Below, piece by piece: positions 7,188 to 14,679 of a stretch of 21,841 nt of DNA; within the stretch, counting starts at the first letter, position 1; each line of letters begins with the position of its first letter. The notes under the pieces were generated by a model. It searched no databases. It was not told the origin of the DNA and saw nothing but the letters and a program-made list of their open reading frames with translations. The translations under genes were made by a program, and so were the position numbers. Origin of the DNA: Dehalococcoidia bacterium (GTDB lineage: Bacteria; Chloroflexota; Dehalococcoidia; Dehalococcoidales; W498); the NCBI GenBank assembly GCA_030608125.1, contig JAUWEU010000001.1, forward strand, positions 1 to 21,841, read 5' to 3'.

Positions 7188-8477
7188 ATGAAGGAAGTAG
7201 TCGTTGTTAGCGCTGCGCGAACAGCTATCGGGACTTTTGGCAGTTCTTTAAAAGATTTGTCTCCGGTTAGCTTGGGTAGTGTTGTAATCAAGGAAGCCCT
7301 CAGGCGAGCCGGGTTAAGACCAAAATACGGCAATGACCTTCTCGATTATGGTCCTGAGGCTCTTAAAGGTAATGGCATGATAGAGCTGGAGAAGAAACAC
7401 TATGATTGGGATTCTTCTCTACATGCCGTTTTCATTGATGAGGTAATCATGGGAAATGTTCTCCAGGGAGGGCAGGGGCAAAACTTAGCTCGCCAAGTAG
7501 CTATTTATGCCGGGATTCCCAAAGAAACACCTGCCTTCACTGTAAATAAAATCTGCGGCTCAGGGCTAAAAGCTATCACCTTAGGAGCTGAGGCTATTAT
7601 GCTGGGTGAAGCCGACATTGTGATTGCCGGGGGGACGGAATCTATGAGTCAGAGTCCCTATGTCCTGCCTAAAGCTCGCTGGGGCTATCGGATGGATGTT
7701 AATGCCAGAGGCGAGTTGATTGACCTTATGGTATTTGATGGATTGTGGGAGATATTCTATGGCTACCACATGGGGAACACTGCCGAAGAAATCGCCAGTA
7801 GATATGGCTTTACCCGTGAGGAGCAAGATGAGATCGGGTTTCTCAGCCACCAGCGGGCTCGCGCCGCGATAAGAGATGGCGTGTTTAAGGATGAAATAGT
7901 TCCTGTTTCCATTCCCCAGAGAAAAGCGGCACCTATCATATTTGATACCGATGAACGTCCTATGGATACTACTCTTGAGGACATGGCTAAGCTGCGTCCG
8001 GCGTTTCGGGAAAATGGTACGGTTACTGCGGGCAATTCCTCAGGAATCAATGATGCCGCCGCGGCAGTGGTGCTTATGTCAAAGGAAAAGGCTAAGGAAT
8101 TGGGGCTTGAGCCTATGGCAACTCTCAGAGCCTGGGCTTCAGCGGGAATTGATCCTAAATATATGGGAGTGGGTCCTGTGCCCGCGGTGAGAAAAGTGCT
8201 CAAGAAGACGGGACTTACTGACAAAGATATCGATGTTATCGAGCTTAATGAAGCTTTTGCTGCCCAGACATTAGCTTGCCTGAAAGAACTTGGCTACAGC
8301 TATGACCGGATTAATCCTCACGGCGGTGGTATTTCTATGGGGCATCCGATTGGTTGCACTGGAGCCAGGATAGCCGTCACCATCATCTATGATATGGTGC
8401 ACAGGAATCTACATCGTGGGCTAGAAACTATGTGTATCGGTGGTGGTCAGGGAATAGCAGCCATCTGGGAAAGGTAG
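7188..8477 (+). CDS. Thiolase, probable acetyl-CoA C-acetyltransferase
   Basis: This thiolase condenses two acetyl-CoA to acetoacetyl-CoA, or cleaves it. The 429-residue product has the nucleophile C123 in NKICGSG, the catalytic H386 in MGHPIGCTGAR, and C416 in MCIGGGQG, so the catalytic set is complete. It is longer than usual (about 390-395) because of an insertion of about 34 residues at 44-80, between the first core helix and the strand FIDEVIMGNVLQGG; the insert is polar, with no obvious domain. NEAFAAQ lies around residues 357-363. A strong AAAGGAGGT at 7168-7175 precedes the ATG. It is the second gene of the SDR operon and converges on phaC. A biosynthetic (PhaA-like) role in polyester formation is likely; a role in beta-oxidation of short acids cannot be excluded. 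Confidence 0.92.
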   Translation: MKEVVVVSAARTAIGTFGSSLKDLSPVSLGSVVIKEALRRAGLRPKYGNDLLDYGPEALKGNGMIELEKKHYDWDSSLHAVFIDEVIMGNVLQGGQGQNLARQVAIYAGIPKETPAFTVNKICGSGLKAITLGAEAIMLGEADIVIAGGTESMSQSPYVLPKARWGYRMDVNARGELIDLMVFDGLWEIFYGYHMGNTAEEIASRYGFTREEQDEIGFLSHQRARAAIRDGVFKDEIVPVSIPQRKAAPIIFDTDERPMDTTLEDMAKLRPAFRENGTVTAGNSSGINDAAAAVVLMSKEKAKELGLEPMATLRAWASAGIDPKYMGVGPVPAVRKVLKKTGLTDKDIDVIELNEAFAAQTLACLKELGYSYDRINPHGGGISMGHPIGCTGARIAVTIIYDMVHRNLHRGLETMCIGGGQGIAAIWER

Positions 8478-8542
8478 TTTTAGTTATTTTCTTTAGCTCT
8501 TCGCTAAGCTTCTTCATAACCACGAGACATTATCTATGAATC

Positions 8543-8587
8543 CTGGGATAAACTACCCAACATTCTGAAGCTTTGAGGTTATCCCAG
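8543..8587. terminator. Possible bidirectional terminator or hairpin between thiolase and phaC
   Basis: CTGGGATAA (8543-8551) and TTATCCCAG (8579-8587) form a perfect 9-base inverted repeat with a 27-base loop, in the 207-base gap between two convergent genes. No long T run follows on either strand, so terminator function is uncertain. A smaller stem, TTAGC-N5-GCTAA (8503-8517), lies closer to the thiolase stop. Confidence 0.4.
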
Positions 8588-8684
8588 AAGTGCGCTCAAA
8601 CAGACCTAGGCGAGGTTTTTCTCTGCTTAACAAAGCCTACAGCACAGCGAGATAGCCATCATGTTTCCGGCTTCTTCGTAGCGC

Positions 8685-9791
8685 TTACTTGCTAGGCTTG
8701 CCAGATGTAGCCTTTCTTTCCAATTGTGACCTTGCCGCTAGCCACTCTGCTATGGTTGGTGCCAACTCCTTCTGCGATTGAGTGCTTACGTAAATTCCAA
8801 TGTGACCCCCGCGCAGGGAGAAAATAGACTTGTCCGTACTGGAAACTGCATCATTAAGGGGCTTACTAGCTGACGGAGGCACAAGGTGATCCTGCTCGGC
8901 GAATACGTTCAGAAGGGGCATGTTGATCCTCTTCAAGTCCACGCGCCGATCCCCTACCTTGAGTTTGTTTTTAATCAATAGGTTATTCTTATACAAATCG
9001 TTCACGAATTGTCTGATGGCTTCTCCAGCTTGACCGGGGCTATCAAATATCCATTTCTCCATGCGCACAAAGTTTTCCACAGTTTCTTTATTGTCGAAAT
9101 TGTCCAGCAAGCCCACATACTTGTGTAACATGAGCTGGAAAGGCTTGAGCATGATAAAACCAATATTCATGATATCACCAGGTATGACTCCAAAAGTGTC
9201 GACCATGTTATCTATCGGCATGTCTTTCGCCCAAATATGGAGCAGCCCATCCTCTGTGCCGAAATCTATAGGGGCAACCATAACTACGAGATTTCTAATC
9301 TTTTCAGGGTAGAGTGCCGCATAGATTGCAGTGAAAGTCCCACCCTGGCAAACACCCAGCAGATTAATCTTGTCCAACTTGCTTCGCTCTCTGACTATAT
9401 CCACAGCGTTATTGATGTAGCCGTTGATATAGTCGTCAAGGGTAAGATAGCGGTCACCGGGACCTGGATAGCCCCAGTCGATTATGTAGATGTCCTGCCC
9501 ATGCTCCAGGAGGTTCCTGATAAGGCTCCTGTCGGGCTGAAGGTCCATCATGTACTGCCGGTTCAGCAGGGCGTAGGTAATCAAAAGCGGTACTGGACAG
9601 CGCTCCTTGGCCATGGGCCTGTAGTGGAAAAGTTTCATCTTATCCTCTTCGTACACCAAATCCTTGGGCGTGGTACCCACCTCAATATCGGTAATATTCA
9701 TCAATATGTCCATGCCCTTCAGCAACTTGCGATTTGTCTCCGCAACTTCCTCCATGAGTTGCTCCAGATTTTCTGAGACAGGATTTCTCAT
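8685..9791 (-). CDS. phaC: Class III polyhydroxyalkanoate synthase, catalytic subunit PhaC
   Basis: PhaC polymerises 3-hydroxyacyl-CoA into polyester at the granule surface and works together with PhaE. The 368-residue alpha/beta hydrolase has the lipase-like box GVCQGG with nucleophile C148, the catalytic D301 in AEQDHLVPP, and H330 in RGGHIGIY. These match the C149/D302/H331 triad of Allochromatium PhaC almost position for position. The length fits class III (about 355) and not class I (about 590). YIIDWGYPGPGD (102-113) is another family stretch. The ATG overlaps the phaE stop by four bases (ATGA), so the subunits are translationally coupled. The C-terminus has a short basic tail (about residues 355-368). 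The cytoplasmic location is expected from the lack of a signal peptide. Confidence 0.96.
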   Translation of the reverse strand: MRNPVSENLEQLMEEVAETNRKLLKGMDILMNITDIEVGTTPKDLVYEEDKMKLFHYRPMAKERCPVPLLITYALLNRQYMMDLQPDRSLIRNLLEHGQDIYIIDWGYPGPGDRYLTLDDYINGYINNAVDIVRERSKLDKINLLGVCQGGTFTAIYAALYPEKIRNLVVMVAPIDFGTEDGLLHIWAKDMPIDNMVDTFGVIPGDIMNIGFIMLKPFQLMLHKYVGLLDNFDNKETVENFVRMEKWIFDSPGQAGEAIRQFVNDLYKNNLLIKNKLKVGDRRVDLKRINMPLLNVFAEQDHLVPPSASKPLNDAVSSTDKSIFSLRGGHIGIYVSTQSQKELAPTIAEWLAARSQLERKATSGKPSK

Positions 9792-10927
9792 GATGCCTCC
9801 TTCTCTGGCGTCACCTTCTTTGTTTTTAACTTGTTCTCAAGTTCCTTCATTTGCTTGGTGTTCTTTCTAACCTCTTTCTTTAGCATGTACAAAGTCTTAT
9901 ACAGATCATTCATCTCACTCCGCGTGGGCACGGGTAGTGCCTTCAAGTATTCCTCCATAACATCATCGTAGCGCTTTCGAACCTGCGTGGCAGCGTCGGT
10001 AACGCGACCAAGGAGACGCGAGAACTCGGGGTTCTTAAAGAGTTCATGTACGGTCTCTTCGTTGGTTGTCCACCATAATGTGTAAAATTCCTTGAAGGTT
10101 TTGGGGGCTTGCCCCTTCCTAGACATCTCACCCAAGTTCGTCGCCACCTTCTGCATTGCTTCCATACCCACCTTGTACAGCACCGACGAGTAATCGGTCA
10201 TGGCAGTGTAATGCTCTATCATAGCCTCATTAGCTCTCTGGAATTTTTCAATGGTCTCCCGCGTCAGACCTAGGGGTGGCATCCCTAGGACTCTTCCCCA
10301 AGTCTGGTCATAGGCCTGTAGCCACAAGTGATAGACGTCAGCATAGCCTTGAGGGCCTTTCTGTAAAGCTTGCGCCGCCGTCTTCGGTAAGTTCTGTATC
10401 GCTTCCGTCCAGGGACCAAACAATCTAGAAAATAGATCCGCATACATCTGCGGCAACTCCGCTGTAGTACCCGGCTGCCCTGTGGGTGCGAAAAGCGAGA
10501 CTGTGAAAAAACTCTTTAACTGTTCATTGTAGGTTTTTAACCAGGACTCGTAGAATTCCTGGTAGGTCTCCAGTATCCCTTTTCCTTCGGGCGGTGCCCC
10601 GGATAGGATCCGAGCAGCGCTAGTCCAGAATTCATACAGACTGTTATAAACTTGCGCACCACTAAGGGTCCTTTCAAATGTCTTGACTCCGATGCCCCAA
10701 GGGACTTCTTTCCAAGATTGCCCGAACATTTCCTGGGACATTTTCAACCACTGGTTATAGATGTCCTCTGCCGTTTTCCAGGGGCTGCTCCATGCCTGTG
10801 CACCTTCGTCACCTTCCCTCACCTTGGGAGACCCAGATAAGGTATCGGTCCATAAACGCATCCAGGTTCTTTGGGCTTCCAACCACGTTTGGAAAATATC
10901 ATTTCGCCTTTCGTCCTCTATTGCCAC
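9788..10927 (-). CDS. phaE: Class III polyhydroxyalkanoate synthase accessory subunit PhaE
   Basis: PhaE pairs with PhaC in class III synthases and is needed for full activity. The 379-residue protein is rich in Trp, Gln and charged residues and largely helical. It has the N-terminal FQTWLEAQRTWMRLW repeat-like segment (about 12-26), FGQSWKEVPWGIG (about 68-80), and a C-terminal region (about 250-379) with EFYTLWWTTNEETV and a final coiled coil YKTLYMLKKEVRKNTKQMKEL. The C-terminus is strongly basic. It starts at GTG 10927 with AGGAGG a few bases upstream; the same GGAGGAGTT leader precedes the truncated copy at 11352. The stop overlaps the phaC ATG. Pairing with phaC makes the call secure although PhaE sequences diverge greatly. 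Confidence 0.92.
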   Translation of the reverse strand: MAIEDERRNDIFQTWLEAQRTWMRLWTDTLSGSPKVREGDEGAQAWSSPWKTAEDIYNQWLKMSQEMFGQSWKEVPWGIGVKTFERTLSGAQVYNSLYEFWTSAARILSGAPPEGKGILETYQEFYESWLKTYNEQLKSFFTVSLFAPTGQPGTTAELPQMYADLFSRLFGPWTEAIQNLPKTAAQALQKGPQGYADVYHLWLQAYDQTWGRVLGMPPLGLTRETIEKFQRANEAMIEHYTAMTDYSSVLYKVGMEAMQKVATNLGEMSRKGQAPKTFKEFYTLWWTTNEETVHELFKNPEFSRLLGRVTDAATQVRKRYDDVMEEYLKALPVPTRSEMNDLYKTLYMLKKEVRKNTKQMKELENKLKTKKVTPEKEAS

Positions 10928-10973
10928 AACTCCTCCTTCGTTTGATAGTTATTTCTTCTTGTACAGAATGCCT

Positions 10974-11352
10974 CAGCCTTTCACCCTCATCCGCCATCAA
11001 GGTAACATTTTCCCCAGAAGTCACAGAATTCCAGGTAGGTCTCCGGTACTCCCTTGCCCTCCAGTGGTGCCCTCGAGAGGATTTTGGCAGCGTAGATCCA
11101 GAATTCATACAGCTTGTTGTAGACTTGCGCACCACTAAGGGCCCTTTCAAACGTCTGGGCCCCGATGCCCCAGGGGACTTCTTTCCAGGATTGCCCGAAC
11201 ATTTCCTGGGGCATGTTCAGCCACTGGTTATAGATGTTGTCACCGCCCTTGGGAAATCCAGCCAAACTGTCGTCCCATAATCGAATCCAAGTTCTTTGGG
11301 CTTCCGACAATGTCTGGAAAATGTCATTTCTACTGTCGCGCTCCGTTGTCAT
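10974..11352 (-). pseudogene. Truncated duplicate of phaE fused to a phasin gene scrap
   Basis: From ATG 11352, 121 codons copy the N-terminal third of PhaE: RNDIFQT, EAQRTW, FGQSWKEVPWGIG, LSGAQVYN and YEFW all recur, with about 17 residues missing after position 36. Homology to PhaE ends near TYLEFCDFW, and the frame stops at 10987. In a different frame, overlapping that end, 10974-11012 encodes ENVTLMADEGERL. The intact phasin-like gene at 11672-11710 encodes ESVTLMQDQGERL; 31 of 39 bases match by direct count. The locus is therefore a recombination scar: a phaE 5' end joined out of frame to a phasin fragment. It keeps a good ribosome site (GGAGGAGTT before ATG), so the 121-residue peptide could still be made and might bind granules, but loss of the PhaE core argues for a pseudogene. 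Confidence 0.75.
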
Positions 11353-11515
11353 AACTCCTCCATCCCATTATGAAAATCTTTTTCCCAGGCCTACCTACGC
11401 AGACCTGTCCAGTGTAATTGCAATCTCTCCCCCGTCTAGATTCTACATCCCTACATCAACTACTGCAAGTTCGCCGCCGAGCAACCCGGGTCAGAATCGC
11501 CTGTGACAGCGGCTA

Positions 11516-11791
11516 TTACTTTTTGGACAGGAACTCTTCCAACTTTGTCAGATTCTCTTCAACGCTGCTCTTGAATTGCTCACTTGCCTTCTTGTAGTTA
11601 ACTGTCCACTCGCCAAGGGCCTTCTTGCCTTCCTCATAACCTGTCACGCCTTGCTTGAGTATCAGGTCTAGCAATCTTTCTCCCTGATCCTGCATCAAGG
11701 TCACACTTTCCATCCAGGTTCGGAAGGAACTCCTCATGAAATTAACATATTCCAAACCAGCTTTCTCTGCGCCAAGTCCTTGCTCTTTCAT
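11516..11791 (-). CDS. Phasin-like small polyester granule protein
   Basis: This is a 91-residue, mainly helical, charged protein beginning MKEQGLGAEKAG. A YVNFMRSSFRTWMESVTLM segment is followed by LILKQGVTGYEEGKKALGEW, and the C-terminus is an amphipathic helix with SSVEENLTKLEEFLSKK. No signal peptide or hydrophobic segment is seen. The frame extends 25 codons upstream to ATG 11866, but that ATG has no ribosome site, while GAGGAGG sits about 8 bases before ATG 11791, so the shorter start is preferred. The size, helical amphipathic character and position just upstream of phaE and phaC suggest a phasin that coats the polyester granule. A duplicated scrap of it is preserved in the pseudogene next door. 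Function is inference. Confidence 0.65.
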   Translation of the reverse strand: MKEQGLGAEKAGLEYVNFMRSSFRTWMESVTLMQDQGERLLDLILKQGVTGYEEGKKALGEWTVNYKKASEQFKSSVEENLTKLEEFLSKK

Positions 11792-11956
11792 TGTTGTTTC
11801 CTCCTCTTTTCTTTCCTTTTTTGTTTCCTCAATCGGTTCTTCTACAGACAATTGTACTCCTTTCATTTATACTTTCTATTTCTACGCACGGGGCTTCACC
11901 TGTCAGTGAGTCCGCTTGGGTCTCTACAGTGCCATTTGCATGATAGCCCTGCACCA

Positions 11957-12391
11957 CTATCGGCTCCTCGCATCTCTCTCACCCGGGCTGCTCGGCGGCG
12001 ACGAAACTTCATTATGGCTCCTTCGATGCTGCCCACTCTGCTCCGTGTAGACTTCAAAGAATCTGTCCAGGATCCCTTGGTATCGCTCTAAGGCAGAGGC
12101 CCATGTTCGCAAGAATTCCTGGCCTGCCTCTGTTAGAGTATAAACCCGCTTGGCCGGTCCTGAATCTCCCATTTGCCAGCCTGAGCTGATTAGGCCATCT
12201 TTCTCCAGTCGACGCAACGTTCGATACACTGTCGTTGGATCGAAAGTAGCCAATCCGAAAACTCTCAAAGTCTGCAAGATCTGGTAACCGTGCATACTCC
12301 AGTTGCGTAAAAGCAGCAGCAGCCATGGCGTTAGGAAATCATTAGGCATCCCATCGGTTGCGCTGTGAAATGAAGAACGTTCAGAATCCAT
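11957..12391 (-). CDS. PadR family transcriptional regulator
   Basis: This is a winged-helix DNA-binding repressor of the PadR family. Visible hallmarks are FLTPWLLLLLRNWSMHGYQI at the start of the domain, the recognition-helix region FDPTTVYRTLRRLEKDGLISS, and the wing GPAKRVYTLTEAGQEFL. The C-terminal dimerisation helix contains ALERYQGILDRFFEVY, followed by a polar tail. The frame begins at ATG 12436, but the -10 box at 12445-12450 puts the likely transcript start almost on that codon. ATG 12391 with AAGGTGAG just before it is preferred (144 residues); a leaderless start at 12436 is possible. It lies 165 bases upstream of the phasin gene on the same strand, so it may control the polyester genes as well as itself. 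Confidence 0.88.
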   Translation of the reverse strand: MDSERSSFHSATDGMPNDFLTPWLLLLLRNWSMHGYQILQTLRVFGLATFDPTTVYRTLRRLEKDGLISSGWQMGDSGPAKRVYTLTEAGQEFLRTWASALERYQGILDRFFEVYTEQSGQHRRSHNEVSSPPSSPGERDARSR

Positions 12392-12444
12392 ACTCACCTT
12401 TACCCTAGCCTCAGTTGACGGTGTCTGAGGACGCATCTACGTGC

Positions 12445-12473
12445 ATTATACATATAGGTGCATTACGTGTCAA
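12445..12473 (-). promoter_or_regulatory. Consensus promoter of padR with direct repeats
   Basis: On the minus strand, TTGACA (12468-12473) and TATAAT (12445-12450) are both perfect, with a 17-base spacer. The octamer TAATGCAC occurs twice, at 12459-12466 and 12441-12448, 18 bases apart, covering the spacer and the -10 box. That is a natural place for PadR autorepression. No other gene or RNA is seen in 12474-12680. Confidence 0.7.
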
Positions 12474-12680
12474 GGTCGCTGACAGCCAACAAAAACAGTA
12501 GTCGGCTATTCTGGGCGGTACAGAGTTCTAGGCGGCTAAGAATCTGTGCAGACCTTTTTTCCTCTTGGTTTTTCTGTTTTCAGCAACTCCTACTCGGTGT
12601 GAAACTAACAGTTGATTCCTATGAAAGAATAATGAAAGTTATCAGTTCTATCTGCTATTGTAGTGGTTAAGAGTGGTATC

Positions 12681-13082
12681 TCAGACTAACACTCCCTCAA
12701 TCTCAGCCATGATTTGCTCGGTGGTGAAGTGCCTACCAGCATGGCACCGCTGGGACAAGCTGCCACGCATACGCCACATCCCTTACACAGAGCTTCATTG
12801 ATCTGGCATACCTTCTTTTCTTCATCAAAGGAGATAGCTTTATAGTGGGCAAAGAAGTTCACAAATTCAGCAGCCAGAGCAAAGCTCCTCATTAATAACG
12901 GCGATGGCAGCTTCAATCTCTACCTTCCCCTTGCTAATCATAGCCAGAGCTCGGGCAGCGGCGGCTGAGGCCTGAGCCACAGTATCGGGTATATCCTTAG
13001 GACCCTGACAGCAACCAACTACGAATATCCCCTCATTCATAGTAGCTACTGAGTGCCTCACATAGCTCTGGGGTGGTGTAAC
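12681..13082 (-). pseudogene. hdrA: Decayed C-terminal end of an HdrA-type heterodisulfide reductase subunit
   Basis: Three frames together spell the C-terminal part of HdrA. VRHSVATMNEGIFVVGCCQG and PKDIPDTVAQASAAAARALA lead to ELCSGC, then a TGA (12867-12869) replaces the expected Gly codon. The frame continues ICELLCP and shifts near 12841-12851 into YKAISFDEEKKVCQINEALC and KGCGVCVAACPSGAM. It shifts again near 12729-12745 into AGRHFTTEQIMAEIEGVLV and stops at 12681-12683. Two 4Fe-4S motifs remain. The FAD-binding body of HdrA is missing; the remnant starts directly after the tatC stop. HdrA bifurcates electrons in heterodisulfide reductase and related complexes. One nonsense change, two frameshifts and 5' truncation make this a dead gene unless all three are sequencing errors. 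Confidence 0.85.
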
Positions 13083-13085
13083 CTA

Positions 13086-13826
13086 TCAAAGTGCAGATGG
13101 AGTAGGTTGGGGCTTCCTTCGCTGGACAAGCTTAGCCAGCCAGATACTCATCTCATACAGAATTATTAACGGGGCGGCAACCAGGGTCTGATTTATGGGG
13201 TCAAAGGTAGGGGTAATTATGGCAGCCAGGATAAAGGCAAATATAATTGCCCACTTCCGCTTATCAGAGAGCCACTTTGGCTTGAGAACACCAAGCCTTG
13301 CTAGGAAGGTGGTCACTACTGGCATCTCAAAGACAAGACCAACAGACAGCAGCAGTCTGGTCACGATTGAGATATAATTCCCGATCTTAATCTGGGGAGT
13401 GGCTATATCACTGCCGAAGGTAATTAAAAATTTAGTTGCCGGTGGTATTAGAATGAAGTAAGTAAAGGCGACACCGGCGGCAAACATTAGTGCTATCCAG
13501 GGGAGTATCAGATAAACGTATCTTTTTTCCTTGCTGGTGAGTGCCGGAGAGACAAACATAATAAGGTGATAAGTTAGGTAGGGCATGGCCAGTATAACAC
13601 CGCTGACCAGGCACACCCTCATAATGGTGCCGATCATCTCTGTCATCTCGATGAAGATGAGAGTGATGTCTTGGGGGGCAGGAGCAATCAGAATGTTAAA
13701 TATCTGCTCAAAAAATATGAAGGAGAGAATTGAAGTAATTACTACTGCGATAACACTTTTAATTAAGCGCTGGCGAAGTTCCCCGAGATGCCCGAGGATG
13801 GACAATTTCTTTTCGTCGCTACCCAT
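13086..13826 (-). CDS. tatC: Sec-independent protein translocase TatC
   Basis: TatC is the integral membrane receptor of the twin-arginine export system. The 246-residue protein has the N-terminal HLGELRQRLIKS (13-24), six hydrophobic segments, and the family stretches LTYHLIMFVSPALTSKEKRYV and FGLVFEMP-like GLVFEMPVVTTFLARLGVL (about 161-180). The sequence TPTFDPINQTLVAAPLIILYE (about 204-224) matches the TP.DP.SQ...P...LYE motif. The C-terminus is basic and ends ...PQPTPSAL. It begins 18 bases after the TatB-like gene. Its obvious client in this window is the Tat-signal formate dehydrogenase upstream on the same strand. Confidence 0.97.
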   Translation of the reverse strand: MGSDEKKLSILGHLGELRQRLIKSVIAVVITSILSFIFFEQIFNILIAPAPQDITLIFIEMTEMIGTIMRVCLVSGVILAMPYLTYHLIMFVSPALTSKEKRYVYLILPWIALMFAAGVAFTYFILIPPATKFLITFGSDIATPQIKIGNYISIVTRLLLSVGLVFEMPVVTTFLARLGVLKPKWLSDKRKWAIIFAFILAAIITPTFDPINQTLVAAPLIILYEMSIWLAKLVQRRKPQPTPSAL

Positions 13827-13844
13827 TTTATCGCTAACGTCTCA

Positions 13845-14141
13845 TTAGTCTCTCGGGCTAGTCATCTCTGTGCCACTGGATTTTGCCTTGCCTACATCTG
13901 AAGGTTCTGAAGGCTCCTTGGTCTTATCACCACTGTTTTCTCTTGGCTGATGTGGATTGTCTTTTTCTTCCTCTATTTCCTTGGTCACCGTTGCTGTGAG
14001 GTCGAAGGTAGCTTTCCTCAAGGCACGCACCGCTCTCCCCAGCATCCTGGCAATTTCTGGTAGCTTTCCTGGTCCCCATATTATGAGGGCTACGACAAGG
14101 ATTAATAATACTTCCCACATACCGATGTCGAGAAAACCCAT
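13845..14141 (-). CDS. tatB: TatA/TatB family translocase subunit, TatB-like
   Basis: This 98-residue single-span protein starts MGFLDIGMWEVLLILVVALI, followed by the hinge WGPGKLPEIARMLGRAVRAL, an amphipathic helix, and a long charged tail rich in Glu, Lys, Pro and Ser. DIGMWE with an early Glu, plus GPGKLPE, is closer to TatB than to TatA, but in many bacteria TatA and TatB cannot be separated by sequence alone. A GTG three codons upstream (14150) is in frame; ATG 14141 follows GAGGTGAGGG and is preferred. It is the middle gene between tatA and tatC. Confidence 0.85.
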   Translation of the reverse strand: MGFLDIGMWEVLLILVVALIIWGPGKLPEIARMLGRAVRALRKATFDLTATVTKEIEEEKDNPHQPRENSGDKTKEPSEPSDVGKAKSSGTEMTSPRD

Positions 14142-14219
14142 TACCCTCACCTCACCATTAACTACTTGAGGACTAAGTCACAAGCTGATTTGGCTACTGT
14201 CTGGGGACAATGACCTTCC

Positions 14220-14243
14220 GCTTATAGCTCTAGGAATATAAGC
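14220..14243. other. Hairpin between the two TatA-family genes
   Basis: GCTTATA (14220-14226) and TATAAGC (14237-14243) make a perfect 7-base stem with a 10-base loop, 8 bases downstream of the tatA stop on the minus strand. There is no T run after it in the direction of transcription. It could moderate readthrough or stabilise the tatA message, so that TatA is made in excess of TatB and TatC. Confidence 0.35.
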
Positions 14244-14250
14244 TTTCCTC

Positions 14251-14469
14251 TTACTCCTTGCTGTCCTTGGCTGTCTTCTTGGTGACCCTCTTTTTGGGTT
14301 TGGAGGTTTTCTCTTCCTCCTCATCCTCTTCGCCACGCTGTCCCTTACGGAAGGCTCTTAGCCCTTTGCCAATAGCCCCGCCAACCTGCGGCAGTCTTCC
14401 CACCCCGAAGACAATCAAGATAATCAGCACAATGAGGCCGATTTCCCAGGGTCCCATGCGAAACGGCAT
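14251..14469 (-). CDS. tatA: Sec-independent protein translocase TatA
   Basis: TatA forms the protein-conducting assembly of the Tat pathway. The 72-residue protein has a short N-terminus, one membrane helix ([15 protein letters not shown], about 10-24) with the FG hinge, then the amphipathic helix [19 protein letters not shown] and an acidic-then-basic tail (EEDEEEEK ... KPKKRVTKK). It starts at an ATG with GGAGGAGGGAG just upstream. It is the first gene of the tatA-tatB-tatC set and has its own promoter about 75 bases upstream, so Tat expression need not depend on the fdh operon. Confidence 0.93.
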   Translation of the reverse strand: MPFRMGPWEIGLIVLIILIVFGVGRLPQVGGAIGKGLRAFRKGQRGEEDEEEEKTSKPKKRVTKKTAKDSKE

Positions 14470-14545
14470 AACTCCCTCCTCCCAAAGACAATACTGGTCT
14501 TAGCTAACTTCTATTCCCACGAGAGGGATTCCCCTCAATATCCCA

Positions 14546-14574
14546 ATTATAATTGACTTAACTAGAATTTTCAA
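14546..14574 (-). promoter_or_regulatory. Sigma70-type promoter of the tat genes
   Basis: On the minus strand TTGAAA (14569-14574) and a perfect TATAAT (14546-14551) are separated by 17 bases, about 75 bases upstream of the tatA ATG. The leader contains a small GAGGG/CCCTC stem. Confidence 0.6.
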
Positions 14575-14679
14575 TTACTAGCGGTCTGTAGTCGCTCCTC
14601 ACGGGATAGGCAGATATGCAGCTACGCAGAAGGCAATTTTGAGTTGCAGTGCTCTTCAGAGGCGTTCATCCTAAATCTA

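Noticed and set aside
11792..11866. Longer start for the phasin-like gene at ATG 11866
   Set aside because: No ribosome site upstream of it, a poorly conserved-looking charged extension, and a strong GAGGAGG before ATG 11791.
11867..11956. Promoter for the phasin/phaE/phaC genes
   Set aside because: A TATAAA-like stretch lies just before 11866, but no -35 at good spacing was found; transcription may come from the padR promoter.
12458..12670. 70-codon plus-strand frame upstream of padR
   Set aside because: It starts inside the padR promoter, lacks a ribosome site and matches no family.
12867..12869. Selenocysteine at the TGA in the hdrA remnant
   Set aside because: The family has Gly here between cluster cysteines, and two frameshifts follow, so it is simply a nonsense change.
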